Assembly: GCA_009746045.1 (NCBI GenBank)
Contig: RPFO01000156.1
Span: 4,720,091 to 4,784,090 of the forward strand
Direction of reading: 5' to 3'
Source: Mesostigma viride
Lineage: Eukaryota; Streptophyta; Mesostigmatophyceae; Mesostigmatales; Mesostigmataceae
DNA length: 64,000 nucleotides
The position numbers and the translations under genes are program-made. Position 1 is the first letter of the stretch, and each line of letters begins with the position of its first letter. Below are positions 20,985 to 31,930 of this stretch, piece after piece. The notes under the pieces are model-generated. The model saw only the letters and a list, made by a program, of their open reading frames with translations. It was not told the origin of the DNA and did not search any database.

Positions 20985-21400
20985 AGCTTGCAAACGGCAA
21001 GGGCAAGCACCCGGGTAAGAGCAAAGGCAACCGCACGAGCAAAGGAAAGGGAAACTGGAAGAGCAAGCACAAGGCCAAGGAAAGGACAAAGGCACTTGTG
21101 CTTGCCAAAAGGGCAGGCTCAAGGGAAATGACAAGGGCAAGGGCAGGGGCAGGCACAAGGGAAGCGGATAAGGGCAAGGGCAGGCGCAAGGGAAAGAGAT
21201 TAGGACAAGTCAAGCACGAGGGAACGGACAAGGGCAAGGGCAGGCACAAGGGAAAAGATGAAGACAAGGGCAGGCACTAGGGAAAGGATGAGGGCAACGG
21301 CAAACACTGGGGATCAAAGGATAGGGGCAAGGGCAGATGCTAGGGTAACAGTTAGGGCAAAGGCAGGCACAAGAGAAGAATAAGGGGCCGTGAAGTATAA
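20985..21400 (+). repeat. Purine-rich degenerate minisatellite (GGGCAAGGGCAGGCACAAGG)
   Basis: Irregular units of GGGCAAGGGC, AGGCACAAGGGAA and AAGGCAA over about 400 bp. The Lys/Gly/Arg-rich 99-codon frame and the Leu/Pro-rich frames opposite it arise from this composition. Confidence 0.75.
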
Positions 21401-21594
21401 GTGGAAATGCGGGTGGCGACATGGGGTTCGATCGGGCCTGCTGATGCAAATGCAGATTTCAACTGCAGTGACAAACACAAGCGTAGACATAGGCAACGAC
21501 AAATTCCTTGCATGCGTGCCTTGCTCTTCACCGGCTGGCTCGTTTGCTAGTTGTCTAACAGTTTCTACCGATAAACATCACTTGCCATTGTAAG

Positions 21595-21850
21595 GTCTGC
21601 CTTGCTGCCGTGCTAGTGGGTAGCTGGGTGATCGTGCTTGTTCCTTGTCAAGGGAGGGATGCATGTGGAGTAGGTGGGTGGGTGTGCTTGTTCCTTGCCA
21701 AGGAAGGGATGCACAAAGGTTAGATAGGTGCACGTGCTTGTTTCTTGTCAAGGGAGGGACGCACAAAGGGTAGGTGGGGGCACATGGTTGTGCCTCGTCA
21801 AGGGCGGGATGCACGAAGGGTAGGTGGGGGCATGTGGTTGGTCCTTGTCT
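21595..21850 (+). repeat. ~55-bp minisatellite, five copies
   Basis: The unit holds GTGCTTGTTCCTTGTCAAGG, GAGGGATGCAC and AAGGGTAGGTGGG. Copies are 80-90% alike. Confidence 0.8.
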
Positions 21851-22559
21851 TTTCACCGCCCAAGCGATGGCGATGTAGCATGCATTATACATTTATTCGT
21901 GCATTAAAAATCACTTTCCTTACAAGCGGCCTTAGCCGACTCCATCTGCCGTTGCCATTTCTCCGTATTGCATTGTCCGGACACGGTTTTTGTGTCGCAG
22001 GTCTTCCCCCGTAAAGGCACAAGCTGCCTGCGCGCGGAATTATGTGCAGACACCTCGGTTTCCAACACGACGGCTTCCCGCACATATCGAGCTCTGGATG
22101 TACAACATCTTCCCCCGGCGCACTTGCTCCCGGATGGAGCTTCTGTGCGGTGCCGACATCCCCGGAGCTGTCCTAAGCACCGCATGGAAACAGTATTTCA
22201 AGCCACGAAGAGAAGCCACGAATTTGATATTGACTTGATATTGTCGTCAGAAGACTTGATATGCTATTTTCTGTGAAGGCGTTGGATTTTTGTGCATGAC
22301 ATGTAATCCTGCATTTAATAATGAAATTTTTTATGAAATAGGAACTCGTCTTGCATGAGCCTTGCTGCAAATGCCATTCATTTTTTTCCCCCGGGTAAAT
22401 GGGTGTTAGGGGTTAGGTTGACCGAAATGATGTGAAATCAAAGTGAAATTCTGATAAGTGACATGCGTACTGCAATTCAGAACGACATAGCGACATGATT
22501 GTAGTACCGGTAGTGTACGCGAGAAGCATACGACGTCTTAACCTACGGGACCGAGTACC

Positions 22560-22760
22560 GGGATCGTAAATTACCAACTCGTAAATTACTACCTCGCAAA
22601 TTACTACCTCGTACCTTACTACCTCGTAAATTACTACCTCGTACATTACTACCTCGTACATTACTACCTCGTACATTACTACCTCGTAAATTACTACCTC
22701 GTAAATTACTACCTCGTAAATTACTACCTCGTAAATTACGACGTCGGATCTTACCTCGGA
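22560..22760 (-). repeat. Right subterminal 15-bp repeats of the CACTA element
   Basis: About 13 tandem units of CTCGTAAATTACTAC (variants CTCGTACATTACTAC) end 75-90 bp inside the right terminal repeat. Dense short repeats just inside the ends are the recognition sites for the DNA-binding protein in known CACTA elements. Confidence 0.8.
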
Positions 22761-22832
22761 TCTAACTCGTAGCTTACGAGAAAGATCCGACCTCCTATGC
22801 AAACGGTAAGAGTAAAAGCGGAGTAAATTACC

Positions 22833-22888
22833 ACCTCGTAATTTACGCCTCGGATGCTTTTTACCACCCTCGGACGAAAAGTATAGTG
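22833..22888 (-). repeat. CACTA element right terminal inverted repeat (56 bp)
   Basis: Ends in GTATAGTG, the complement of the left CACTATAC. It is followed by the GC duplication at 22889-22890. Confidence 0.95.
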
Positions 22889-23731
22889 GCCGCCTCGACA
22901 GGTTCTGGACCTGCCGCTACCTGAGTGAGCGACGCAAGCGCATTCTGTTCAAGGCCCTTGTCCTCAGCATCCTCCTTTACGGCTGCGAGGCGTGGACCCT
23001 GGACCAGGCGCTGAGCCAGCAGCTTGACGGCACCGTCACTAGAATGCTCCGTCATATCCTCGGCGTCCGCTACCAAGAACGCCGCACCCAGGCCGAGCTC
23101 TACTGCGAGCTCCCTCTTGTCACCCATACCACCCGACACCGCCGCCTCCTCTTTGCCGGCCATCTTGCCCGCACAGACCAGGTGAATACCGATGTGGGCC
23201 CTGCCACAGGGGGCCGGGCTTAAGACGGGCCAACCAGGTAGACACCTCCTCCTATGGCAGCCGGGTCCCCTTGTCCCATCGCAACCCACTTGCAAACTTG
23301 CGCGCGCCCGGCACCGGCGCGGCGCGACCCGGACCTATGTGACACAACTGCTTGAAGATGCAGGGCTTCTGGGACTATCCGTACTCCGCGCCCGCATGAT
23401 TGACAAGGAGCCGAAATGGGCTGCCACCTGCGATAAGCACCTTTCTGAGGGGTATGCTCCTGTTTTCTCCCCACGGGCCCCGCGGCCCGTTGCTAGCCAG
23501 GGTAGAAGTCCGCAGGTGGAGGTTATTGGCCCTGAGGATAGCCGCTACACTATACCGCCTCGTCTGCCATTACAGTAGAGGACAGCTCGGATGAGGATTA
23601 CATCCCCATCTAGTGCTTAACGGTTGGGGGATGATGATGCAGACGATATTTGTTTAAACTTTTGTGTAATTATTTTTTCTAATGAGATTAGCATAGTACT
23701 CCGTGGCATGCCTTTGCGCATGACACGCAAG

Positions 23732-23792
<61 letters not shown>

Positions 23793-23793
23793 G

Positions 23794-23873
<80 letters not shown>

Positions 23874-23874
23874 A

Positions 23875-23969
<95 letters not shown>

Positions 23970-23970
23970 A

Positions 23971-24006
<36 letters not shown>

Positions 24007-24024
24007 GTACTTACTTACTTACTT
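22889..24024 (+). pseudogene. LINE-2 ORF2 C-terminus, 3' UTR and CTTA tail (right of CACTA)
   Basis: This continues the LINE broken at 11429: CRYLSERRKRILFKALVLS, LLYGCEAWTL, LDGTVTRMLRHILGVRYQER and RRLLFAGHLARTDQVNT. They match the C-terminal third of the LINE ORF2 at 43220-43500. A frameshift near 23190 moves to a second frame ending at 23578. The 3' UTR ends GCGCATGACACGCAAGTACT before a CTTA tail. The 12-bp duplication ATTCCAAACGTC closes the copy at 24025-24036. The LINE itself is about 1.4 kb, 5'-truncated and dead. Confidence 0.88.
23733..24024. repeat. (CTTA)n LINE tail expanded to ~290 bp
   Basis: CTTA repeats with a few ACTAA and TTGTA interruptions follow the LINE terminus without a break and end exactly at the target duplication. 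The tract is therefore the element's own tail. Confidence 0.95.
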
Positions 24025-24036
24025 ATTCCAAACGTC

Positions 24037-24530
24037 CAAGAAAAGCTGCATACAGTGCAGTGCACACAGTGCACAGACAAAAACAAGATATCGCAGCACG
24101 GTGCAACAGTCGGCAGGATCTAACAGGCTGCCCGCAGCGCAGACTGTACTGCCGGAAAAGACGCAACGTGGCGGCGACTGGGAAAAAATTGGCACGTACA
24201 TGATGTGGAAAATCGCTGAAGGTGAGCAGGCACCCTAGTGGTTTAGATGCGCATGTATATCATGCAGTGCCGGCGCGGCTGCGAAGATCAAGAAGGAGAC
24301 AACCATGCAGCGAAGATTACCGGCTCGTGATGCATGCAGTTGATGGAAATGGCTGCAGGTCCATGTGGACCATGTAGTTGTCTCACTTAATTGATGTGCT
24401 TCCGCTGGGGAGTCACGGAGCACCAATTAAAGTCCTTATGCCTAAGTGTGCACAACGCGGGTAGCCTCCAGGGAGGCAGAGAACCTTATTATGGTTGGGG
24501 CATGATGCAGACAATATTTGTAATTAATTA
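24037..24530. other. Host spacer with a B-type LINE 3' remnant
   Basis: The downstream flank of the LINE-2 insertion. At about 24400-24470 on - there is GCTCCGTGACTCCCCAGCGG, a decayed B-family 3' hairpin region. The 77-codon + frame at 24005-24238 has no known motif. Confidence 0.45.
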
Positions 24531-24745
24531 ATTAAGAACATACCTCCGTGGGGAGGATATGTAACACATATCCCTGAGAAGGGGCATTAATGAATTAATT
24601 AATTAATTAATTAATTAATTAATTAATTAATTAATTAATTAATTAATTAATTAATTAATTAATTAATTAATTAATTAATTAATTAATTAATTAGGAACAT
24701 AACTCCGTTGGGAGTATATGTAGCACATAGCCCTTCGCAAGAAGC
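24531..24745 (-). mobile_element. Stacked LINE 3' ends with (AATT)n tails
   Basis: At 24534-24588 on - there is an E-type 3' end with hairpin CCTCC-CCAC-GGAGG, then an AATT tail. A 105-bp AATT tract (24589-24693) follows, then a 45-bp A-family 3' end (hairpin ACTCC-CAAC-GGAGT). These are very short 5'-truncated insertions. Confidence 0.75.
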
Positions 24746-24885
24746 GGTGGCAGAAGATTGTCCAGGCTCACAACACGTGCCAGCCCCTAGCTGTGGGCAA
24801 GCCCCCCCCCCCCCCAAGAGGAAGGGGCGTGTTCAGCGGCTGAGTAGAGTAATTAGGATTTTCTAGACTACTAGATAGCTTAGAG
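24745..24885 (+). pseudogene. LINE-C ORF2 C-terminal scrap
   Basis: Encodes KKRWQKIVQAH and VGKPPPPKRKGR, parallel to the last 35 residues of the ORF2 ending at 43793, followed by the start of the same 3' UTR. Confidence 0.7.
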
Positions 24886-24922
24886 TTTCCGTGTCGATCC
24901 GGCTTACGGTGTGTCGAGCTAT

Positions 24923-26996
24923 TAATTAATTAATTAATTAATTAATTAATTAATTAATTAATTAATTAATTAATTAATTAATTAATTAATTAATTATAAT
25001 TAGGAACATAACTCCGTTGGGAGTACATGTAGCACATATCCCTGAGAAGGGGCATATGGCTTTTAATACATTCTGGGCTACTTCCTGCAAGCTAGGGTGG
25101 GAATGTACATGTGTGGTGTAAGCTACCCTTGCTCTAGGTGCACTAGGGCACCTGCACCCTCATGATCTATCAAGCTATGCCCAGAGCTCTAAGGGGGAGC
25201 CTGTCATGTGGCCGGGGGAAGATCATCATGGCTATACAAGAGCTAGGGCATGGCTTCTCAACGTACAGAGAGCATCTCTCTGCATAGGCATAGCATGGCT
25301 AAATTCTTAATGCAACATCCATGGGGGTCCCATCATAGGCATGGCTTGGCTAAATTCTGAAGGCATCATCATCCATGGGGGCCATTATGGGCGCACATGC
25401 GCGTGGGCCACATGCTAGGCTAAGGCTGACTAATCTACACTACTGGTATATATTCCCTAGTCTGAGGTGGCAGGAGGTGCCTGCCAGGGCTTGTGGTCAA
25501 CATGGATGACCGCCCCCCTGCTGTATACCGGCTTCCCCCTTGCGCTCTGCCGGAGCTGAAGGTATAGGTCGGCCATAGCTCGCGTCGCCGCTGTTGCTGG
25601 GCCAGGGTCAAGTCGTCGTCCAGCGTGAAGCGAGTCTCCGAGCTAGCTTCTTGCGGCATATTATATTTAAGGAACGCCAGCTTGTCCGCCATGTACTTAA
25701 AGGTGAGGAGCACGGGTGCCGGGCCAGCCTTCCCCCGCGCGCGGGGGAGGCGGACAGCCGACATCCGCAGCTCACCAGTGAGTTGCATGGGGGCAAAAAT
25801 GCCGCGAGAAGGCTCGTGGAGGTCTCACCTGCCGGCTGGTCGAAGTGCTTGACGATGACATTGTGGCTGCGCTGATGTCGGCCTCCTCGCGAAGGTCGAG
25901 GGCTTGTTGCTTGAGTTGTGCCGCCGCCGATGGTGGAGGTGGTGGAGGTGGTGTGATGCTTAAGCAAGTCCGGCGCCCAGGTGCATGGTGGGAGCATCAC
26001 CAGCCGGGCCAGCAGGTGCCGGCTGGGCGGCAATGTCCTTCACCGCCTGGGCGGTGAGGCCGGCGGTAGTCATGCAAGCACTCAAGGGCGGTGGCGGTGG
26101 CTTGAAGGCGTTGGTCGAGGTCGAGGAGGAGCTGCAGGGCTTTGATGTCGGCAGTGGAGGCGGAAATGGCAGTGGAGGTGGAGGCGGCGGTGGTGGAGAG
26201 GTGAGGAAGTTCAGTAGCCAGCGTGCCCCCCATTGCTGCCACATTGGCGGCAAGGGGGGTCACGTGCTGCTGAAAGGCTTCCGTAAGGATGGAACGAAGG
26301 GTGGGGGCGGAGATGGATGGAGCCCAGATATCTCGCCGTCAGAGCGCTGGAGAAGGGAGTTGAGGATGGCATGTGCTGGAGGCAGGGGCGGGGGGATCCG
26401 AACTGATCATGCTGACGTTGTGCCGGCGGCTGCCGTCGGTGCAGAGGAGGCGATTGGTGTCGTGGAGACATTGGAGGCACAGACAGGTCGTAAAGCGAGG
26501 CGTAGTGCCCGTAGAAGATGCAGTGCATAGCATCGGCCGGAGAGATGTTGGTCCCGTCGTGATCATCGACCTGGAAAGGTTGGGGCCGAAAGCGCGGTTC
26601 CGAGGGGCGTGAAGACCCTCCTGTTTTGTCGGCTGAGCGGGTGCGTTTAGGGTCAGGCGATGCCGATCATTGGCGATGCAGTGAGCCCGGGAGGGTTTGG
26701 GGCGACCACCAGTGCGCGACTAGTGTCACCGCTGCCTGCCGGATCTGAGGGCGAAGCTGCAGCCTGAGCTGCAGACGTATTTTCATGGCTGAGCACATCT
26801 GCTAAACTGCGTTGCGTCGAGGAGCGTTTGCTCGTCATATATTGCGTAATAGATTCGGAAAATTCTATCAGCATGTGCGTCTTAGAAAGACGAAGCGATT
26901 GTGATATTCACAGCTGAGTTCGGGGCTCAAACGTGAAAGTTATGAGCTCCGCCGTCAGCCATGGCTACCTCGTGGCTCGTTAGTGAGCTATTTCAT
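24923..26996 (-). mobile_element. Complete ORF1-only retroelement (family A), 2,074 bp
   Basis: It is flanked by a perfect 13-bp target duplication TGTGTCGAGCTAT (24910-24922 and 26997-27009). Read on -, it has a 5' region (GAGCCACGAGGTAGCCATGG, GACGGCGGAGCTC), one ORF (26838 to 25456), a 3' UTR, the hairpin ACTCC-CAAC-GGAGT and an AATT tail (24923-24997). There is no reverse transcriptase or room for one. The 3' UTR starts right after the ORF1 stop, as in the copies at 38477 and 50265. Confidence 0.88.
25456..26838 (-). pseudogene. ORF1 of the family A element (L1-ORF1-like RNA-binding protein)
   Basis: It starts MTSKRSSTQRSLADVLSHEN and ends at TAG 25456-25458, about 460 codons. The order is a Pro/Ala/Ser-rich N-terminus with SGDTSRALVV, a middle block FYGHYASLYDL, a heptad-rich segment (TTTSTSTAISASTADIKALQ, DLDQRLQATATAL) and a C-terminal RRM/CTD-like block with VIVKHFDQPAGE, RLPRARGKAGPAPVLLTFK, YMADKLAFLK and FTLDDDLTLAQQQRRRELWP. 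The last pattern is what L1-type ORF1 proteins show. Several frameshifts break it, so this copy is dead. The role is inferred to be RNA chaperone/binding in a retrotransposition particle. Confidence 0.75.
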
Positions 26997-27259
26997 TGTG
27001 TCGAGCTATGGATGCCGAGAATGCTCATAACTTTTGACTCCGCCGGGCATTAAATTTGGTCGGGTTAATTGCAGTAGACTCGTCTTTTGATGACAAACAC
27101 GCTGATCTAATTTTTGGCAGCCATTGCCCAGGATTTTGCAAGCTATTGCCAGCGGGCTGCCCAGCAGATCTCGCTATTTTTCTGCACATCAGTATGGCGG
27201 CACCACGCACATGATCAGTGCACCCAGTGCGCCCCCTGCCATCGTCTAGGTGCTATTAA

Positions 27260-28510
27260 ACGTAGATATGGAGGTCCCCGCATCTTCTTCAGCTCCTGTC
27301 GCCGATTCTCTTGATGCCCACATCGCTGCAAACAAAGTCGCCAACGACATTGTCGCCGCCGAGAACGCCGCTCACAAGCGACCCAAGGCTTCGGAACCAG
27401 CTCCAATGGCGGCTGAATCCTCCTTGCCATACACCATCCCTGCATCCTTCTACATGCCAGGCCAGCGTTTGAGCCTGGTCGACATCGACGATACCTTACT
27501 CGCCTACAACGCCGCCGCTGTGATAAGCGTGCTAAAGCTCCGCAAGGAACACGACGCCCCGATTCGCAACCCTCGCAGCGGCCAGGTTATGGAGGCTGCT
27601 TCGGATGAATGGCCTTGATTGGGATGAGAAACACTGAGCGTCGGCTTGCCTGTCTTATTTCGTGCTGCCCTGCATGAACTCGTCGAGCTGCCGGCGCCGG
27701 CCATCGCCAGGCCAGCCCCCGCGACCGATGCTACTGTGCTGCTGCAGAGCCTCGCATAGTCTTTTACGACTGTGCTGGGCGACATCAAGGTCCTGGCGGA
27801 TCGAGGCGTCTGCAGCTACGACGGCAACACCGCTGCAGCATGGAGCTGAAGAAAGCCATGGCAACCCCCGCCATGCAAGACCACCACGTTCGCCGACGTC
27901 ACAGGCAAGAACTTGACCGCCATAGTTCAACAGGCGGGCAAGTCTGCCGCTACCGCCGCGGTATCACAGAATGCAGTGCAACAACGCCAACGCAATATAG
28001 TAATCAAGAACTTCCAGACAGGCGCGGATGCAAAAGCAAATGAGACAGCCAGCACTTGCCGAGGAGCTGTGCGGCCCAGCGTTTCTGGGTGTGATGCAGC
28101 TCCAGAACCGTGTTGACAGTCATTGAACGAGCCATTCGGCTGCCAGGCCCTACTATATGGGCCTGGTCGACCGTCGTCACCATGCATGGCATCCATGCAC
28201 GATAAACACCTCCTGCTGGGAGCACGTCGCCTGCTCCACCCCACCTGCTACAGCCTCGACGAGGACTACACGCCCGGCGGCCCAATTATACTGAAGGCGA
28301 GGAGCGCGGTGTGGAACAGCCCCAGCGTCCAGGCGGCAAGGGCGCACGAGACAAAGCCGTAAGCGCATTAAGATGCCTCTGCTTCAGGATGGCTCCTTTG
28401 CAGCTTTCTTTAACGGTGTTCAGATTAACACCCCGGGAGCAGAGTCTCGTGCGGTGTCTTTTAGTATATAGCAAGAAGGGTGCTGCCTCTGGTGGTGCCA
28501 GTGGGTAGAC
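27260..28510 (+). pseudogene. Degenerate ORF1 of a further family (D)
   Basis: The first frame (27250-27618) opens with MEVPASSSAPVADSLDAHIA and holds SLVDIDDTLLAYNAAAVISV. After frameshifts, 27885-28120 reads TFADVTGKNLTAIVQQAGKS and NIVIKNFQTGADAKANETA, which parallels the NVIVKNFDQPAGE--TTLL block of family A ORF1. The LINE-C tail at 28847 follows. It looks like the ORF1 of a related but distinct element with several frameshifts. Confidence 0.45.
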
Positions 28511-28846
28511 TGAACCTTCCTCGTCGGCTCGCGGCTAACACGCTTCGGAGACAGCCTCTAAACAGTCCCCCCCCCCGCTCCACTCCCCATGCCTCGACCT
28601 AGCAGTCGGGTGATAGACATGGCCGGTGGTGCCGGTATTTTGGGCTAGAACGTCATCTGTCAACTGTCACTGGATTCGTAAAACCCAACACGTGCTAGTA
28701 GGTTACCTACGCCTCGGCGTTGTGTAATCAGCCCCCCCCCGACTACCCCGAGCACGCACGCGGCAGGCTCGCATCCTACGCCTGCAAGACAAAATCAATT
28801 CGATGAAAAGCACTATTCCCTCCGTTTCCATTCCCTCCGTTCCATC

Positions 28847-29072
28847 CCCACCCCCAGGCTCACACGCCAGCCCCTGTGGGCAAGCCACCCCCCGCCCCCA
28901 AGAGGAAGGGGCGTTTTGCTGAGTAGTACGTGTAGTTAGGATTTTATAGACTAGATATATAGCTTAGAGTTAGGTTAGTTCGATTACGCGGCTTCCTCCA
29001 TGCACCCCCACCCACCCATGCATCAAGGAATATGTGCTGCATGATCTCCCCGGCGGAGGCATATTATAATTT
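28847..29072 (+). pseudogene. LINE-C ORF2 end and 3' UTR
   Basis: It reads AHTPAPVGKPPPAPKRKGRF, then a stop and the LINE-C 3' UTR with TAGTTCGATTACGCGGCTTC and a terminal CTCCCC-GGCGGAGG hairpin, ending TTATAATTT. The tail is interrupted here by the array 29073-31616 and resumes as AATTTAATTT at 31617. Confidence 0.8.
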
Positions 29073-31616
29073 CATGTCCCACGTAGCTCCCACAAAAACC
29101 AGCATCTTCATTAAAACAATAAGTGGAAGCATACATGTGACACTAATTGACATGCCCGGAGGCACGCCGTTCAAGGCCCTTCATGAAGTACGTTGCCCTA
29201 GAGGCAACCAAGACACGGGTGGGTGGGTGGGGAGCAAAGAAAGAGGCCGACAAAACCAGCCAGAGCGGCTTTTAGTCGCAAAACCTCAGCCCTTATCCCT
29301 AGCTAACTGACGTCATTAAACCCTTATGTTTAGTGGATGCTAGTAAGACGCTAACCGTACAGACCGGGGGTAGAATATCCCGAATCTGCACGGCTAGTAT
29401 TAAATAATGCGTAGGTTGTTCTTTTCAGGGGCACTGCACCTCACGCCCCGTTCCGCCCGGGTATAATCAACCCAAGCGCGGAACGCACATTTTATTTAAT
29501 TCATTTTTCAACCATGCACTATATTGCATCTACTAATCACAAAAGCTCTAGCCAAACAGCTACGAGTAAACACTACGACCTATAAGCCGCTCATCCAGCG
29601 GCCTCTTGTTCCCGCATTCACGTATAGAAGAAACTCCGTTCAAAGAACCCCGATTCATGTCCCACGTAGCTCCCACAAAAACCAGCATCTTCATTAAAAC
29701 AATAAGTGGAAGCATACATGTGACACTAATTGACATGCCCGGAGGCACGCCGTTCAAGGCCCTTCATGAAGTACGTTGCCCTAGAGGCAACCAAGACACG
29801 GGTGGGTGGGTGGGGAGCAAAGAAAGAGGCCGACAAAACCAGCCAGAGCGGCTTTTAGTCGCAAAACCTCCCTTATCCCTAGCTAACTGACGTCATTAAA
29901 CCCTTATGTTTAGTGGATGCTAGTAAGACGCTAACCGTACAGACCGGGGTAGAATATCCCGAATCTGCACGGCTAGTATTAAATAATGCGTAGGTTGTTC
30001 TTTTCAGGGGCACTGCACCTCACGCCCCGTTCCGCCCGGGTATAATCAACCCAAGCGCGGAACGCACATTTTATTTAATTCATTTTTCAACCATGCACTA
30101 TATTGCATCTACTAATCACAAAAGCTCTAGCCAAACAGCTACGAGTAAACACTACGACCTATAAGCCGCTCATCCAGCGGCCTCTTGTTCCCGCATTCAC
30201 GTATAGAAGAAACTCCGTTCAAAGAACCCCGATTCATGTCCCACGTAGCTCCCACAAAAACCAGCATCTTCATTAAAACAATAAGTGGAAGCATACATGT
30301 GACACTAATTGACATGCCCGGAGGCACGCCGTTCAAGGCCCTTCATGAAGTACGTTGCCCAATCACCCCCGCCCTGGCTTTCCCTTGAAGCCGCACTCCA
30401 CCTTGCTCGTTGTCACAAGTGACCGCCCTGCCGCAAAACGGGAGCCCCCCCACATCGGGAGGCGTGTGCCCGGCGGCTGTGGATGCATGGCCAGGCCCAA
30501 AAAGGCCCAGCGCATTTGCACTGCGATTGCGCACGGCCAGCCTATCATGACCCCTCTCGAGGCCCCGAGTCGGTACCGCTATGGCCGTCTCCCCATAGAC
30601 CCGGGGTGCTTCGAGAAAAAACGTGGACCTAGCCCAGGCCCCGCCAGCCCGGATGCCCGAGGCCACAGCCCCAGGCACCTGGCTGAACGAGAGTCCGTTC
30701 AGCCAAGACCGCATTCCCCCCCGAGGTTTCTATGCGTGGGGAAAAAATTTCTAGCTTAGGCGCTTTTCCCATCGCCGTCCCCAGCCCCAACCACCCCCCC
30801 TCGGCGGAAGGCAATTGCAAAGTTTGCTGGCCAGCAGCAATTTCCGAAGAAAAAGCCGCAGGCCGCGGACCGAGACACGGGTCGCCAGTGCCAGCCATCC
30901 GGCTCCAACCCGGGGTGCAAGCATCCCCAGGTACGGAGCACCAGCTCGCGCACTGGGCCGACCAAGCGACAGTTGAGCACCTGTCACGGCATCCGGCCCA
31001 CCAAAGACCCCAAGCTGGGGAAAAGGTGCGGACCGGAGGTAATCATTTTCTTTTCTTTTAGTTAACCGAGCGAGGAACTACGCCTGGCCGGTTAACAACT
31101 GGAAGTCTCACCACTGGCCAAGTGGCCAGTGCAACCAGTGCTTTTGGGATTTTGCTCCGCAGCACCCATAGCTGCGGCTGCCGCCGCAACGACAACGAGC
31201 AAAGAAAGAGGCCGACAAAACCAGCCAGAGCGGCTTTTAGTCGCAAAACCTCCCTTATCCCTAGCTAACTGACGTCATTAAACCCTTATGTTTAGTGGAT
31301 GCTAGTAAGACGCTAACCGTACAGACCGGGGTAGAATATCCCGAATCTGCACGGCTAGTATTAAATAATGCGTAGGTTGTTCTTTTCAGGGGCACTGCAC
31401 CTCACGCCCCGTTCCGCCCGGGTATAATCAACCCAAGCGCGGAACGCACATTTTATTTAATTCATTTTTCAACCATGCACTATATTGCATCTACTAATCA
31501 CAAAAGCTCTAGCCAAACAGCTACGAGTAAACACTACGACCTATAAGCCGCTCATCCAGCGGCCTCTTGTTCCCGCATTCACGTATAGAAGAAACTCCGT
31601 TCAAAGAACCCCGATT
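29073..31616 (+). mobile_element. Head-to-tail array of ~580-bp units, third unit with 836-bp extra core
   Basis: Three direct units begin at CATGTCCCACGTAGC (29073, 29656, 30235) and end CAAAGAACCCCGATT. Units 1 and 2 are 583 and 579 bp and almost identical. Unit 3 is 1,382 bp: bases 30361-31196 replace about 34 bp (CTAGAGGCAACC to the GGGTGGG run). The outer borders coincide with unit borders. The array splits a LINE-C tail and is flanked by AATTT on both sides, either a 5-bp duplication or a precise T|T insertion. The unit ends are not TG...CA and no LTR or rep/hel gene is visible, so the element class is unknown. Confidence 0.8.
30361..31196 (+). other. Long-form core of the array unit; coding not established
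   Basis: GC-rich, unlike the AT-richer arms. The + frame to 30759 (about 130 codons) contains GCGCMARPKKAQRICTAIAH and the - frame is also open; neither shows a recognisable motif. Near the right end CATTTTCTTTTCTTTTAG resembles a splice acceptor. It may be the internal region of the full-length element from which the short units were deleted. Confidence 0.4.
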
Positions 31617-31783
31617 AATTTAATTTAATTTTTAATAGCTTAGAGTTAGGTTAGTTCGATTACGCGGCTTCCTCCACCTCCACCCATCCATCAAGGAATA
31701 CGTGAGCTACATGATCACCCATGCAACGGAGGCAATTTTTATAATTTAATTTAATTTAATTTAATAGCCCTGAGACGGGGCAA
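31617..31783 (+). mobile_element. LINE-C tail and a second LINE-C 3' end
   Basis: The resumed AATTT tail of the 28847 copy is followed by another LINE-C 3' UTR end (GTTCGATTACGCGGCTTC ... GGAGGC) with its own AATTT tail. At 31765-31783 on - lies AGCCCTGAGACGGGGCA, the 3' UTR of the A2 element that the next LINE-C copy interrupts. Confidence 0.7.
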
Positions 31784-31930
31784 ATCAAATTTAAAAAAAT
31801 TAAATTAAATTATAACATGACTCCGTTGGGAGATCATGTAGCGCATATATATTCCCTTGCTGGATGGATGGAGACCTGTGGGCAAAGCCGCGATTCAAAC
31901 CGAACTAATTGAACTCTAAGCTAATCTAAT

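Noticed and set aside
20981-21280. Lys/Gly/Arg-rich 99-codon protein
   Set aside because: The DNA is a degenerate purine-rich minisatellite, and the reverse strand is equally open.
23616-24123. YLLT-repeat ORFs
   Set aside because: Translation of the CTTA tail of the LINE.
29073-31616. LTR retrotransposon or TRIM
   Set aside because: Unit ends are not TG...CA at the outer borders, no primer-binding site is evident, and no gag/pol is present.
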